Positions 42,590 through 51,956 of a stretch of DNA of 64,000 bases are shown piece after piece. Each line of letters begins with the position of its first letter. Positions within the stretch are counted from its first letter, which is position 1. The position numbers and the translations under genes are program-made. The stretch spans positions 434,001 to 498,000 of the forward strand of contig NZ_JBBODE010000001.1 of the NCBI RefSeq assembly GCF_038002765.1, in the 5' to 3' direction. The stretch comes from Peribacillus sp. FSL H8-0477. GTDB lineage: Bacteria; Bacillota; Bacilli; Bacillales; DSM-1321. The notes under the pieces were generated by a model. It was given only the letters and a program-made list of their open reading frames with translations. It was not told the origin of the DNA and searched no databases.

Positions 42590-43831
42590 ATGACTTTTTT
42601 AACCTTTAATAAAACCATTCAAATTAGACTCTTATTGCAGTTTCTAACCACGCTGGCCACTATGACCGTATTGCCTTACATTATTATTTACTTCTCCAAA
42701 ACAGTAGGAACCTTTATAACAGGTTTCATGTTTATATTTGTTTTAACTGCAAGTATGGTCGGTTCGCTTACGGGTGGATATGCAGCTGATCACGTCGGTC
42801 GAAAAAAAGTCATTGTATTATCTGAAGCAATCGTGAGTATTGGGTTTGCCTGTGTAGCCCTTGTTAATTCTTCTTTGTTTACGATGCCATATATAACGTT
42901 CTTCTTATTTATGGTCATTTACTTTTTTAGCGGTGCCGCTGAACCAGCCTATCAAGCTCTTTTGATCGATGTCAGCAGCCTAGATAATAGACGTTCTATT
43001 TACACCTACTCCTATTGGCTGCGAAACTTAGCTATCTCAATAGGCGGCATTATTGGTGCATTTCTATTTTTTAACTATCATTTCTTCTTATATATAGGAA
43101 TCGCTTTCTGCTTATTTATTTCTCTAATCATTACAATAAGCTGCATTAAAGAAACCTATACTCCTGTGCCGCTTGAGACTATACCTAAACGGGGTAACAC
43201 CTTTTTAAAAGGATATAGTCAGGTCCTCAAACATAAGAGCTTTACTGCCTTTATTGTAGCTAATTTACTTCTCATCTCGATGGAAGAACAATTGACGAAT
43301 TATATTGCTATCCGCTTAACGAACAACATACCGGAGCCGCAAGCCTTTTTATTCTTTAGGGCAGATGGAATCAATTTAGTTGGAATCCTTAAGTCAGAAA
43401 ACACGCTTTTAATTGTCCTTCTCACCCTTGTCATTTCATATTTTGTTAAAAAATATAATGACCGATTTATTATACTACTAGGCGTTAGTCTCTATTTCAT
43501 TGGTTATATACTGATCAGTTTAAGTGATGTACCCATTCTTTTAATCGTTGCAATGTTTGTCGCAACATTAGGTGAAATGATTTACTTACCTGTAAAACAG
43601 ACCTTGTTAGCAGATCTCATTCCAAATCACGCACGAAGCACATATATGGCAGCCTATTCATTATTTTCATTTATCGGAATTAGCACTGCAGGTATTTTTA
43701 TTTTGATAAGTACCTGGCTGTCAGCTGCCGTGATGTCTTCCATATTTGGTTGTATGGGCTTACTATGTCTACTTATTTATTTGAGACTCACTGATAAAGT
43801 AAAAAAGCATTCCCATCACCGCACAACTTAA
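42590..43831 (+). CDS. MFS multidrug-type efflux transporter
   Basis: 413 residues with about 12 helices. 'GGYAADHVGRKKVIVLSE' is motif A between helices 2 and 3, and 'GAAEPAYQALLIDVSS' is typical of DHA1 pumps such as MdtH-like proteins. AAGGAGG precedes the ATG. The gene follows tetR by 62 bp, and the operator in the gap suggests substrate-induced expression. Substrate unknown. Confidence 0.85.
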   Translation: MTFLTFNKTIQIRLLLQFLTTLATMTVLPYIIIYFSKTVGTFITGFMFIFVLTASMVGSLTGGYAADHVGRKKVIVLSEAIVSIGFACVALVNSSLFTMPYITFFLFMVIYFFSGAAEPAYQALLIDVSSLDNRRSIYTYSYWLRNLAISIGGIIGAFLFFNYHFFLYIGIAFCLFISLIITISCIKETYTPVPLETIPKRGNTFLKGYSQVLKHKSFTAFIVANLLLISMEEQLTNYIAIRLTNNIPEPQAFLFFRADGINLVGILKSENTLLIVLLTLVISYFVKKYNDRFIILLGVSLYFIGYILISLSDVPILLIVAMFVATLGEMIYLPVKQTLLADLIPNHARSTYMAAYSLFSFIGISTAGIFILISTWLSAAVMSSIFGCMGLLCLLIYLRLTDKVKKHSHHRTT

Positions 43832-43857
43832 CCAAAGGGGGGATAATTGGCTTCTAT

Positions 43858-44286
43858 TTATCCCCTTTGATAGGTAAACCACTCTAGATGCCATTTGTTT
43901 TTCAATTGCTTATAACCATGATCTTCAATCCATATATGAATGATTTCAAATGATTTTTTAATCTGGTTGTTTAATCCCTCATGGATTAAAACGGCGTACC
44001 TTTGTGAAGGTATGGTTAATGTGATCATGTCTTTAGGTACTTGATGGAAGTCTTCAACTTGGACGCAAACATAATACCCATCTTGCTCAGCACAGGTTTC
44101 TTCGACAATAAAAGCGCCAATTTGATTTTCAGGCTGGAGGATTTGTTGAATGTCTCTCATTCGAATGTTTAAAGTCTTAGCTGTTTTTTGAATGTCTCTT
44201 AGATACTCATTCCCAGTGCTTATAACACGCAATCCAACTAACTTTAATTCTCCAAGCTCCTTAATGCGACCTTCGAATGTGACCAC
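43858..44286 (-). CDS. GyrI-like effector-binding domain protein
   Basis: 142 residues. Alternating beta/helix layout with 'LVGLRVIS', 'IGAFIVEETCAEQDGYYVCVQVEDF' and 'IPSQRYAVLIHEG', the pattern of stand-alone GyrI/SbmC-type (AraC effector-binding) domains. These bind small toxic or drug molecules. The GTG start is taken because no ATG lies near the N-terminus; AAAGGTGG overlaps it, so the true start is uncertain. Confidence 0.7.
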   Translation of the reverse strand: MVTFEGRIKELGELKLVGLRVISTGNEYLRDIQKTAKTLNIRMRDIQQILQPENQIGAFIVEETCAEQDGYYVCVQVEDFHQVPKDMITLTIPSQRYAVLIHEGLNNQIKKSFEIIHIWIEDHGYKQLKNKWHLEWFTYQRG

Positions 44287-44387
44287 CTTTTCCGTCAGAA
44301 TAATCCCTCCTTCTTATATCTTATGTTTCTACATGTTTCGTGCAAATCCCTCTAATAAATGAGTTACTGTAACAATGTAAACAAAAA

Positions 44388-44415
44388 AACTAAGCGGGAA
44401 TTTTCCCGCCTAGTT
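44388..44415. terminator. Terminator overlapping the pssA stop codon
   Basis: AACTAAGCGGGAA / TTCCCGCCTAGTT arms with one mismatch; T run follows on the minus strand. The pssA TAG lies in the arm. Confidence 0.85.
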
Positions 44416-45114
44416 CAGTTTGTCCTGCTTTAAGTGTTTATTTTTCATAAATTGATAACTTATATATGCAATATATAATGGAATGGCGATGTAGATGAAG
44501 TAAGGGAATTCCTGGTGTTTCGTTTTAAAGATTAAAATAATAATGATCCCTAAAAACACTGTAACAAGAGTACCGTACTTTGGTAAAGGAATGGATTTAA
44601 GACTAGGTATTCGAATACGGCTCACCATCAGAAAACAAAGTGCCGTAAATGATACACTAATCACGATATTGGGAATCCAGTCGTGAATCAGTGTTAATAA
44701 GGTCAAAATACCGCCAGCAGCCGTAATTGGAACACCGCGGAAATAATTCATAGATGACTTTGAGGCATTAATATTGAATCTTGCAAGACGATAAGCGCCA
44801 AACAGAGGGAATAATCCAGCAACGAACATGCCTGTAAATCCATAGATGGCAAAAGAATAGTAATACACTAGTACAGCTGGAGCTACACCAAACGTCACTA
44901 TATCTGCAAGTGAATCAAGTTCTTTACCCATTTCAGATTGGACTTTTAGCATCCTGGCAATTCGTCCATCCATACTATCTAACATCATCCCGATTAACAC
45001 CAAGATCCCAGCATTTCTATAATCGCCGTTGGCTGCAAAAAGGATGGAAAGAAATCCACATAATAAATTACTTAATGTAAACGCATTGGGGATTGCTGCT
45101 CGTAACACTAACAT
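44410..45114 (-). CDS. pssA: CDP-diacylglycerol-serine O-phosphatidyltransferase
   Basis: 234 residues with about seven helices. The CDP-alcohol phosphatidyltransferase motif is complete: 'DSMDGRIARMLKVQSEMGKELDSLADIVTFG'. It makes phosphatidylserine, the precursor of phosphatidylethanolamine. psd is not adjacent. The frame opens at 45117; AGGAG lies right before ATG 45114 and eight bases before GTG 45108, so GTG 45108 may be the true start. Confidence 0.85.
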   Translation of the reverse strand: MLVLRAAIPNAFTLSNLLCGFLSILFAANGDYRNAGILVLIGMMLDSMDGRIARMLKVQSEMGKELDSLADIVTFGVAPAVLVYYYSFAIYGFTGMFVAGLFPLFGAYRLARFNINASKSSMNYFRGVPITAAGGILTLLTLIHDWIPNIVISVSFTALCFLMVSRIRIPSLKSIPLPKYGTLVTVFLGIIIILIFKTKHQEFPYFIYIAIPLYIAYISYQFMKNKHLKQDKLN

Positions 45115-45285
45115 CACTCCTATAATATGTACCTGATTATTTACCTAATTAAATAAAAAATCACTCATTTACACTATACTGTAAAGTAAATGAATGCCTA
45201 TGTATGGAATGGAAAAAAATACTAACCTCACTTACTTCTCATGCTAGGTAGTTTAAATATACCACAGCCAGCAAAAAAATGGAGC

Positions 45286-45313
45286 AAGAACATAATAAAG
45301 GGACCATGTTCTT
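45286..45313 (-). terminator. Likely terminator of the yesN-like gene
   Basis: AAGAACAT / ATGTTCTT arms with a 12-nt loop; on the minus strand GCTCCATTTTTTTG follows. About 40 bp past the regulator stop. Confidence 0.55.
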
Positions 45314-45350
45314 ATAAAAGATTTAAAACTACTTTACCTGAATCTTCCTC

Positions 45351-46124
45351 TTACTTATCCCTATGTAAAAATTCGCTTGGTGAACAGGAAACATACTTTT
45401 TAAAGACTGTACAAAAATGCTTATAGTCAGAAAATCCAACTTCGTAGGCTACTTCATAAATTCGATAATGATTCGTCAGCAAAAGGGCAATCGACTTCAT
45501 CACTCGGTACCGGTTTAAAAAATCTGTAATTGTATGATTCGTTTCTTTTTTAAAAACACGGCTTAGATAACTGGCACTTACGTTAAAGCGTTCCGCCATA
45601 TCTTCAATATTTATTTTTTTTTGATAATTTTCTCTCACGTAATCTATAGTTTGCCTCACATAGATATTCATTTCATCCTTAGTTATACCGGCTCCCTCCA
45701 GCAACTCTTCATAATAAGAAATTTTTTTAGTTTTACTTTTCATTTCGCGATCGTAGGATATTTTTAATAGTAGCTTTGATATTGCTGCATTTAAAATTTT
45801 CTCATCTACTGGCTTTAAAATATAATCAAAGACTTCTAATTTTATCCCTTTTTGAGCATAGGTGAAATCACTGTAACTGGACAAAATAATTTTGTAAAAA
45901 AAATGTGACTGGTTGGCCGCTTCGAGCATCTCAATACCATTCATCTTCGGCATTTTTATATCAGTAAGGACAATATCAGGCTTCAACTCGATAATCTTAT
46001 CATACCCCTCTTGCCCATTACTTGCCTCCCCAACAATAGAAACGCCAAGGGCTGTCCAGTCAATTGTATAGAGGAGACCTTGACGAATCATCCGTTCATC
46101 TTCAACAATCAACAGGTTTATCAT
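45351..46124 (-). CDS. AraC-type response regulator (YesN-like)
   Basis: 257 residues. Receiver with 'IVEDERMIRQGLLYTIDW', phospho-accepting Asp in 'PDIVLTDIKMPKMNGIE' and Lys in 'DYILKPVDE'; the C-terminal AraC domain has 'NIEDMAERFNVSASYLSRVFKKETN' and 'YEVAYEVGFSDYKHFCTVFKKY'. It overlaps the kinase gene by 4 bp, so they form a pair. The ABC importer upstream on the same strand is the obvious target. Confidence 0.95.
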   Translation of the reverse strand: MINLLIVEDERMIRQGLLYTIDWTALGVSIVGEASNGQEGYDKIIELKPDIVLTDIKMPKMNGIEMLEAANQSHFFYKIILSSYSDFTYAQKGIKLEVFDYILKPVDEKILNAAISKLLLKISYDREMKSKTKKISYYEELLEGAGITKDEMNIYVRQTIDYVRENYQKKINIEDMAERFNVSASYLSRVFKKETNHTITDFLNRYRVMKSIALLLTNHYRIYEVAYEVGFSDYKHFCTVFKKYVSCSPSEFLHRDK

Positions 46125-47797
46125 GCTTTATCCTCCTTGTTGATAGGAATCTTAATGAGAAATAGACTTCCTTTTCCTTTTTCACTAAAAATTCTTACAC
46201 CATAAGATGTTCCATATTTCAGTTGAATTCTTCTATGTACATTATAGATTCCTATATGATTCGAGTGATTAGCAGATGATTGTAATAATCTACGTATCTT
46301 TTGCAGACGTTCAGCTGTAAAACCAATGCCTGTATCTGCGATGATAATCAGTAAACTTTTCTTAGTTTTTGATAGTTTAATCGTAATACGCAGTTCACTA
46401 ACTTCATCAATTCCATATTTTATTGCGTTCTCTACTAATGGCTGTGTAATCAACTTAGGAATACTATACTCCTCAAGCTCTACAGGAAGATCAATGGTAT
46501 AATGGAGCCTTTCTTCAAACCGATATTTTTGTATTTCTAAATAATCTTTTATATACAGTAAATCATGTTTGATTGGGCTGTTTTGTTCGGTATTATTGAT
46601 AGAATATCTAAGGATAGAAGAAAGCATTAGCAGCAGTTGTTCAGCCGAACTAGGATTCAATCGAATCATAAATTTAATATTTTCAAGTGTGTTAAATAAA
46701 AAATGAGGATTAAATTGCATCTGAAGTTCCTTCAATTCAGCTTCTGTCTTACGGACCAGAATTTCTTTGTTTTCCGATAATAAGCTGTCCCTATACTGGA
46801 TCATTTCATTCAAATAATAATTAATGTATTCTAATTCGTCATTATCTTCTAACTTTTTATATCCTTTATATGTCCCTTCGTTTACCTCCGAAATAGTCGA
46901 AAGAATCGTGTCAATGGATTTTGTTTTTCGTTTAGCTGCATTGTTTGCAAATAATCTTGTAATGCCTATTAACAATATACTGATTACCAATAACCCTAAA
47001 AAACCAATGATATATAGTTTATTAATTAACCCCATATATCGAATAGAATGTACACGTAATTCGTCATTAACAATATCTGTTGTTGCCACATTATATTCCT
47101 TTTCGTTGAAAGTCATCATTTTACCGCTGCCGAGAATAAGAGATTTCTTCGATGTGAAGAGCTGATTACCAAAAGGGTCAGTGATGACTATATCCGTGTA
47201 ATAGGATTCTTCGAAAAAACGCTTTAAATAGGTAGATTGTAAATCAAAAATAATAAATCCAACCACTTCTTCACCCTTATATACAGGGGTTGTCAGCTTT
47301 AAAAAAGCATAATCTAACAGTTCAGTATCTTTTTCTTTATAAATCGTAATTTCATCTTTTGGCTTCAGATGAAGTGAAGCTAAATATTGCTTATGGTATA
47401 TCTTTATTGCTGAGTTTTGATAAGCATTGGTCAATACAACATCACCATCTCGACTAACAATATAAAAATTGCTTTTTAAATGGTGATTGGCCACAATTTG
47501 ATACAACTCTTCATAAGTATGAGTGTGCATTTTTTTACTTTCAAAAACAGAAGACAGGTTGGGGTTTGCTTGCAAAATCCGCATATCTTCTTTATAAGAA
47601 ACAATTTCTTTTGTTAGAAAATCAGATAATTCCTTGTTTTTATTTACTAAATCATGATTGCCGATATAAATCCCAATCGAAAAAAACAATTGAAAAAATA
47701 ACGCTGTCACTAAGACAGTTGGAATGATGGCAAATAGTAAAAGAGAACGGCTCAATTTTTCACGATACATTTTTTTTATTGACAATTTATCTTTCAT
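46121..47797 (-). CDS. Sensor histidine kinase, YesM/LytS type
   Basis: About 558 residues from ATG 47797, which follows TTGGAG; the longer frame to 47833 has no site. Helix, ~250-residue extracytoplasmic sensor (double CACHE-like), helix at about 265-290, HAMP, then His_kinase 'LQMQFNPHFLFNTLENIKF' and ATPase with 'QPLVENAIKYGI' and 'DTGIGF'. The phospho-accepting His is in NPHFLFN. The short extracytoplasmic part probably senses the importer's substrate or a sugar-like ligand (inference). Confidence 0.9.
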   Translation of the reverse strand: MKDKLSIKKMYREKLSRSLLLFAIIPTVLVTALFFQLFFSIGIYIGNHDLVNKNKELSDFLTKEIVSYKEDMRILQANPNLSSVFESKKMHTHTYEELYQIVANHHLKSNFYIVSRDGDVVLTNAYQNSAIKIYHKQYLASLHLKPKDEITIYKEKDTELLDYAFLKLTTPVYKGEEVVGFIIFDLQSTYLKRFFEESYYTDIVITDPFGNQLFTSKKSLILGSGKMMTFNEKEYNVATTDIVNDELRVHSIRYMGLINKLYIIGFLGLLVISILLIGITRLFANNAAKRKTKSIDTILSTISEVNEGTYKGYKKLEDNDELEYINYYLNEMIQYRDSLLSENKEILVRKTEAELKELQMQFNPHFLFNTLENIKFMIRLNPSSAEQLLLMLSSILRYSINNTEQNSPIKHDLLYIKDYLEIQKYRFEERLHYTIDLPVELEEYSIPKLITQPLVENAIKYGIDEVSELRITIKLSKTKKSLLIIIADTGIGFTAERLQKIRRLLQSSANHSNHIGIYNVHRRIQLKYGTSYGVRIFSEKGKGSLFLIKIPINKEDKA

Positions 47798-47912
47798 TCT
47801 AAAAACTCCAAACTGCACTGCGCATCGTTTCATGTGGTATTACCATAGTATAATTATATATCCCTATAATGACTAGACTTATTTTTCCAACAATTCTGTC
47901 AGAAGGAACAAA

Positions 47913-47939
47913 GACACCTCAGAATTATTATGAGGTGTC
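47913..47939 (-). terminator. Terminator between the ABC permease and the kinase genes
   Basis: GACACCTCA / TGAGGTGTC perfect arms with TTATGA-rich loop. It lies just past the permease stop, so the kinase/regulator pair should have its own promoter. Confidence 0.8.
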
Positions 47940-47945
47940 AAAAGT

Positions 47946-49607
47946 TTAAATACTAATTTCTTTTGATTTACTAAATTTAAAGAAAATTAATAAAGTAATA
48001 ATCGTCGTTATAGTCAATATCGTTGACAATGCTGCTGCTGTACCGTAACTTGCACGGATAACTTCGGAATAAATCGCTACTGACATGGTCCTAGTACTTC
48101 CTGTATAAAGGATGATAGAAGAACTCAGTTCATTAATGACCGTTATCCAACTTAAAAGGGCACCTGCTAACACACCAGGCATCATTAATTTTGCCGTTAT
48201 ATTGATAAAGGTTTTAAATTGAGAGTACCCTAGACTGATAGAAGCTTCCTCCAGACTCGGACTTAGCTGATAAATGATCGCAGCACTCGATCGCATTGTA
48301 TAGGGCAGACGCCTAATTACATAGGCAACAATAAGTATTGCAGCACTGCCACTTAGCATTAATGGCTGGTCATTAAACGTAACTAACAACGTAATCCCGA
48401 GTACTGAACCAGGGATAATATATGGAAACATGGCAATCGTGTCCAATAGTGAAGTAAAAAAATTATTTCTTCTCACCGATACATATGATATTAACATTCC
48501 TAAAATAATAATGATTATAATCGCTATCACGCCATAGAAAAAGGTATTTAAAATAGAGTCCCCCATTCGATCCATAACGGTAATATAGCTGTCAAATGAA
48601 TAGCCCTTAACAAATATTGAGCCCTGTGTTTTTAAAAATGATGTGTAAATAACAGTAACCTGTGGAATAATCGCAATCGCAACCGTAAGATAGATAAAAA
48701 CATGTGCCAATAGATTTTTTGTTCCTTTGATTTTCACTGGTTTGATTGGACGAAGTGAACTCATTTCAAAAGATTTCTTATTGACAATATATTTTTGTCC
48801 AATGAAAATAACAGCGGTTATAACAATCATAATGGAGCTTAAAGCCGCAGCAAAGTATGCATTCCCGCCTACCTCACTAATAAATTCTGAATAAATTAGA
48901 ACAGGCATCGTGGAAAATCCCTCACCAATTAACATTGGTGTACCAAAGTCCGCTAATGCATTCATAAAGACCAATAAAGCCCCTGCCAGGATTGTTGGTA
49001 GAATTAATGGAAGAATGAGTGTGTATACTTTTCTAATTCCTGTTGTACCAAGACTCTCAGCTGCTTCTATAAGGGATGAATCCATTTTTTTTAATGCACC
49101 TGACACATAAAGATAAATGAAAGGAAACAACTTAAAGGTAAAGACAATTAATATTCCAGCAAATCCATAAATACTAGGAGTTTGGATATTGAAGTTTTCT
49201 CTGAAGAAATTCGAAACAACCCCGCTTCGTCCCAATAATAGAATCCAGGAATAGGCTCCAATAAACGGCGGTGACAATACCGAAATAATAATTAGCATTT
49301 CCAAAATAAATTTCCCTTTAATTTTCAACGTTGTCATTAAGTAAGCTAATGGCACGCCGAGTAATACAGCAAATATCGTGACTAAAATCGTAATCGAGAA
49401 GCTATTAAATAACGACTGGTAATAGTACTTCTTTTCAAAAAACGTTTTATAGTTTGCTAATGTAAACGCATCATTTGACGGATCCTTAAAACTGTTAAAA
49501 ATCAGCGAAGATAATGGATAAACTAAGAAAATAATAAAGATAACAAAACAAAGGATAATCATGATATTCCAAAAATCTAAATTGATTTTAAACTTACTTC
49601 TATTCAT
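47946..49607 (-). CDS. ABC importer permease, fused double domain (FbpB/AfuB-like)
   Basis: 553 residues with 12 helices: two copies of the six-helix permease in one chain. Each has an EAA-type loop: 'AAESLGTTGIRKVYTLILPLILPTILAGALL' and 'EASISLGYSQFKTFINITAKLMMPGVLAGALL'. This is the FbpB/AfuB/SfuB layout. It overlaps the ATPase gene by 8 bp. Transport of iron or of a phosphorylated compound is the family's range. Confidence 0.9.
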   Translation of the reverse strand: MNRSKFKINLDFWNIMIILCFVIFIIFLVYPLSSLIFNSFKDPSNDAFTLANYKTFFEKKYYYQSLFNSFSITILVTIFAVLLGVPLAYLMTTLKIKGKFILEMLIIISVLSPPFIGAYSWILLLGRSGVVSNFFRENFNIQTPSIYGFAGILIVFTFKLFPFIYLYVSGALKKMDSSLIEAAESLGTTGIRKVYTLILPLILPTILAGALLVFMNALADFGTPMLIGEGFSTMPVLIYSEFISEVGGNAYFAAALSSIMIVITAVIFIGQKYIVNKKSFEMSSLRPIKPVKIKGTKNLLAHVFIYLTVAIAIIPQVTVIYTSFLKTQGSIFVKGYSFDSYITVMDRMGDSILNTFFYGVIAIIIIIILGMLISYVSVRRNNFFTSLLDTIAMFPYIIPGSVLGITLLVTFNDQPLMLSGSAAILIVAYVIRRLPYTMRSSAAIIYQLSPSLEEASISLGYSQFKTFINITAKLMMPGVLAGALLSWITVINELSSSIILYTGSTRTMSVAIYSEVIRASYGTAAALSTILTITTIITLLIFFKFSKSKEISI

Positions 49608-50706
49608 ATTTTTTCACTCCTTCGATGAGACTTTCCTCCCCATCCTCAGTGAATATATTAATTTTATCTATTAAAACAGTAAGCTTTATTTTTTGATTTA
49701 CAGTAAAGAAATGTTTAGCCGTATTGGTATCCTGACTTAGTTCGGCTCTATTTCCATTTGGCAGTTCAATTTCATAATTAATATATTTTCCGAGAAAATT
49801 CCTAAAAATAATTAGTCCGTCAATTCCATCATCTGTTTCTGAAATAGCAAATTCTTCTGGACGAACAGCAACGGTAACAAGCTGGCCATCTTTTGCTTCA
49901 CTGCTTATATTATTCATTTCGAAACTGTAGCCATCTTCAAGAGTAAGCGTCGTTTTATTGTTTTCTTTGCTCACTTTTCCTTTAAATAAATTGGAATGTC
50001 CAATGAATGTGGCAACAAATTGATTGGCAGGACGCAAATAAATGGATGTGGGTGCTCCCACCTGCTGAATAACGCCGCTGTTCATAACCGCAATACGATC
50101 CGAAATGGCCAATGCTTCTTCTTGATCATGTGTCACATAAACCGTTGTAATACCAATTTTTTGTTGAATTTCATTAATGGCCCGGCGCATATCAATTCTC
50201 AACTTTGCATCTAAATTGGAAAGCGGCTCATCCATTAATAATACCTTGGGATGGATGACAATCGCTCTAGCCAATGCTACGCGCTGTTGCTGTCCACCTG
50301 AAAGCATCGCTGGCAAGCGGTCCTTATATTGAGTGATTTGAACAGTTTCCAAGATATTTTCTAACCGCTTCGCTTTTTCTTCCTTTGAGAGTTTGCGAGC
50401 ATTCAATCCATACTTCACATTGTCCTTAACAGACATATGTGGAAAAATGGCATAGCTCTGAAAGACCATTCCTATATCTCGTTTATTAACAGGAATTGAA
50501 TTGATCACTTGATTATTAAACGAAATGGTTCCTCCATCTACACTATGGAAACCAGCAATCATCCGCAGCAGTGTTGTCTTCCCACAGCCCGAAGGACCAA
50601 GTAATGTGAAGAGTTCCCCCTCCTTTATTTCTAAAGATAAGTTATTGATGACCGTCAAATCTCCATATTTTTTTGATACATGATCAAATGTTATTTGAGT
50701 TGGCAT
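49600..50706 (-). CDS. ABC importer ATPase (FbpC/PotA-like)
   Basis: About 368 residues from ATG 50706, which follows AGGAGG; the frame to 50742 only adds a leader through that site. Walker A 'LGPSGCGKTTLLRMIAG', signature 'LSGGQQQRVALARAIV', Walker B 'VLLMDEPLSNLDAKLR', and a C-terminal TOBE domain as in MalK/FbpC. It energises the double-domain permease. The overlap with the permease gene shows coupled translation. Confidence 0.95.
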   Translation of the reverse strand: MPTQITFDHVSKKYGDLTVINNLSLEIKEGELFTLLGPSGCGKTTLLRMIAGFHSVDGGTISFNNQVINSIPVNKRDIGMVFQSYAIFPHMSVKDNVKYGLNARKLSKEEKAKRLENILETVQITQYKDRLPAMLSGGQQQRVALARAIVIHPKVLLMDEPLSNLDAKLRIDMRRAINEIQQKIGITTVYVTHDQEEALAISDRIAVMNSGVIQQVGAPTSIYLRPANQFVATFIGHSNLFKGKVSKENNKTTLTLEDGYSFEMNNISSEAKDGQLVTVAVRPEEFAISETDDGIDGLIIFRNFLGKYINYEIELPNGNRAELSQDTNTAKHFFTVNQKIKLTVLIDKINIFTEDGEESLIEGVKKYE

Positions 50707-50771
50707 TCTTATTCCTCCTATAGAAGAGCCGCCCCTTCTCAAAATGAGTGTGACGGCTGAAATCTTTGTTC

Positions 50772-51806
50772 TTAGTTGCTTGTGAATATATCCTTATACT
50801 TGTTTAACATATTTTCTTTATTTTCATTTGACCATTCTTCATCATCTTTAATCACTTTAATTTCGCTTAAATCCTTTATACCTGTCGTTTTATCGATGCT
50901 TACGTCTTTAAGGATGGATCGTCTGTTCAATTCTGACGTAATTTTTTGTTGAACGTCCTTGCTTGTCACATAATCAACGAATTTCTGAGCATTTTCTTTA
51001 TTTTTGGCATCCTTAACAATGCCCATGCCATCAGCCTTAGCAATTGTACCTTCTTTCGGATAAATTATATCAACAGGTGCACCATTTCTAACATAGTTTA
51101 ATGCTGCTTCCTCAAACGTTAATCCAACAGTATATTCACCGTCAGCAACGCCTTTATAAACAGCTGATGATCCGCTTAGTAACTTACCGTCTAAGTTATC
51201 TATTAATTTCGATACATAATCCCAGCCTTTTTCTGGATCACCATTGCCCATAGCAAACAACTGATTAATTAATTGTTCTAATGAAGAAGAAGACTTTGAA
51301 GGATCTGCATTAGCAATTTTCCCTTTTAACTCTTTATTAAGTAAGTCTTCGTAACCTTCTATTTTGATATCGCCTATTAAATTCTTATTAACCATAATCA
51401 CACTTGGAATAACCGAAAACCTAGTTATATAACCGTCTTTGTTTTTAAATTCGTCAGCTACCTGGTCATCATTGCTAGATGTGAACTTTTCGAATAATTC
51501 TTTATTAGAATCAAGTGTAGAAATAGATCCACCCCATAATACATCAGATAATGGATTGTTTTTCTCGGATTCAACCCGCTTCAATAATTCCCCAGACCCT
51601 GCTGAAATCAGCTCCACTTTGATACCGGTTTCATTTTCAAAATCCTTAACTAGCGGCTCTGTAAATTCAAGAGGATGCGGCGAATAAACGGTTAACTCTT
51701 TTGCCTTTTTTCCTGTATTCGTTTTTTCATTAGAAGAACACGCAACTAATGAAAACGCTAACATTAATAAACATAAAAATAATAACTTGCTTTTGCTTTT
51801 TTTCAT
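50772..51806 (-). CDS. ABC importer binding lipoprotein (Fbp/Afu-type)
   Basis: 344 residues from ATG 51806 after AAAGGAG; GTG 51815 is too close to that site. Signal peptide with lipobox SLVACSS. The mature protein starts 'ELTVYSPHPLEFTEPLVKDFENETGIKVELI', typical of cluster D binding proteins such as AfuA/FbpA; 'ADPSKSSSSLEQLINQL' and 'ADGMGIVKDAKNKENAQKFVDYV' are present. The Tyr pair that binds iron in FbpA is not obvious, so a sugar-phosphate or phosphonate ligand is as likely as iron. Confidence 0.9.
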   Translation of the reverse strand: MKKSKSKLLFLCLLMLAFSLVACSSNEKTNTGKKAKELTVYSPHPLEFTEPLVKDFENETGIKVELISAGSGELLKRVESEKNNPLSDVLWGGSISTLDSNKELFEKFTSSNDDQVADEFKNKDGYITRFSVIPSVIMVNKNLIGDIKIEGYEDLLNKELKGKIANADPSKSSSSLEQLINQLFAMGNGDPEKGWDYVSKLIDNLDGKLLSGSSAVYKGVADGEYTVGLTFEEAALNYVRNGAPVDIIYPKEGTIAKADGMGIVKDAKNKENAQKFVDYVTSKDVQQKITSELNRRSILKDVSIDKTTGIKDLSEIKVIKDDEEWSNENKENMLNKYKDIFTSN

Positions 51807-51926
51807 TTCCTTCACACTCCTTTTCGGTATAGCCTAACTTTACTGGGAAACCAGATTCTTAACAATCCACAAAATCGTCTAAACTATCCGATATTCTGAA
51901 CACCCAAAAAAGAACTGGTTAAACTT

Positions 51927-51956
51927 AAAAAACCCATTCAAAGAATGAGTTTTTTA
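51927..51956 (-). terminator. Terminator of the peptidase E gene
   Basis: AAAACCCATTC / GAATGAGTTTT with one mismatch; lies at the end of the gene at 51938 and overlaps its stop. Confidence 0.75.

Noticed and set aside
45241-45426. 61-codon + strand frame before the regulator
   Set aside because: No ribosome site; it overlaps the regulator's 3' end and its terminator.
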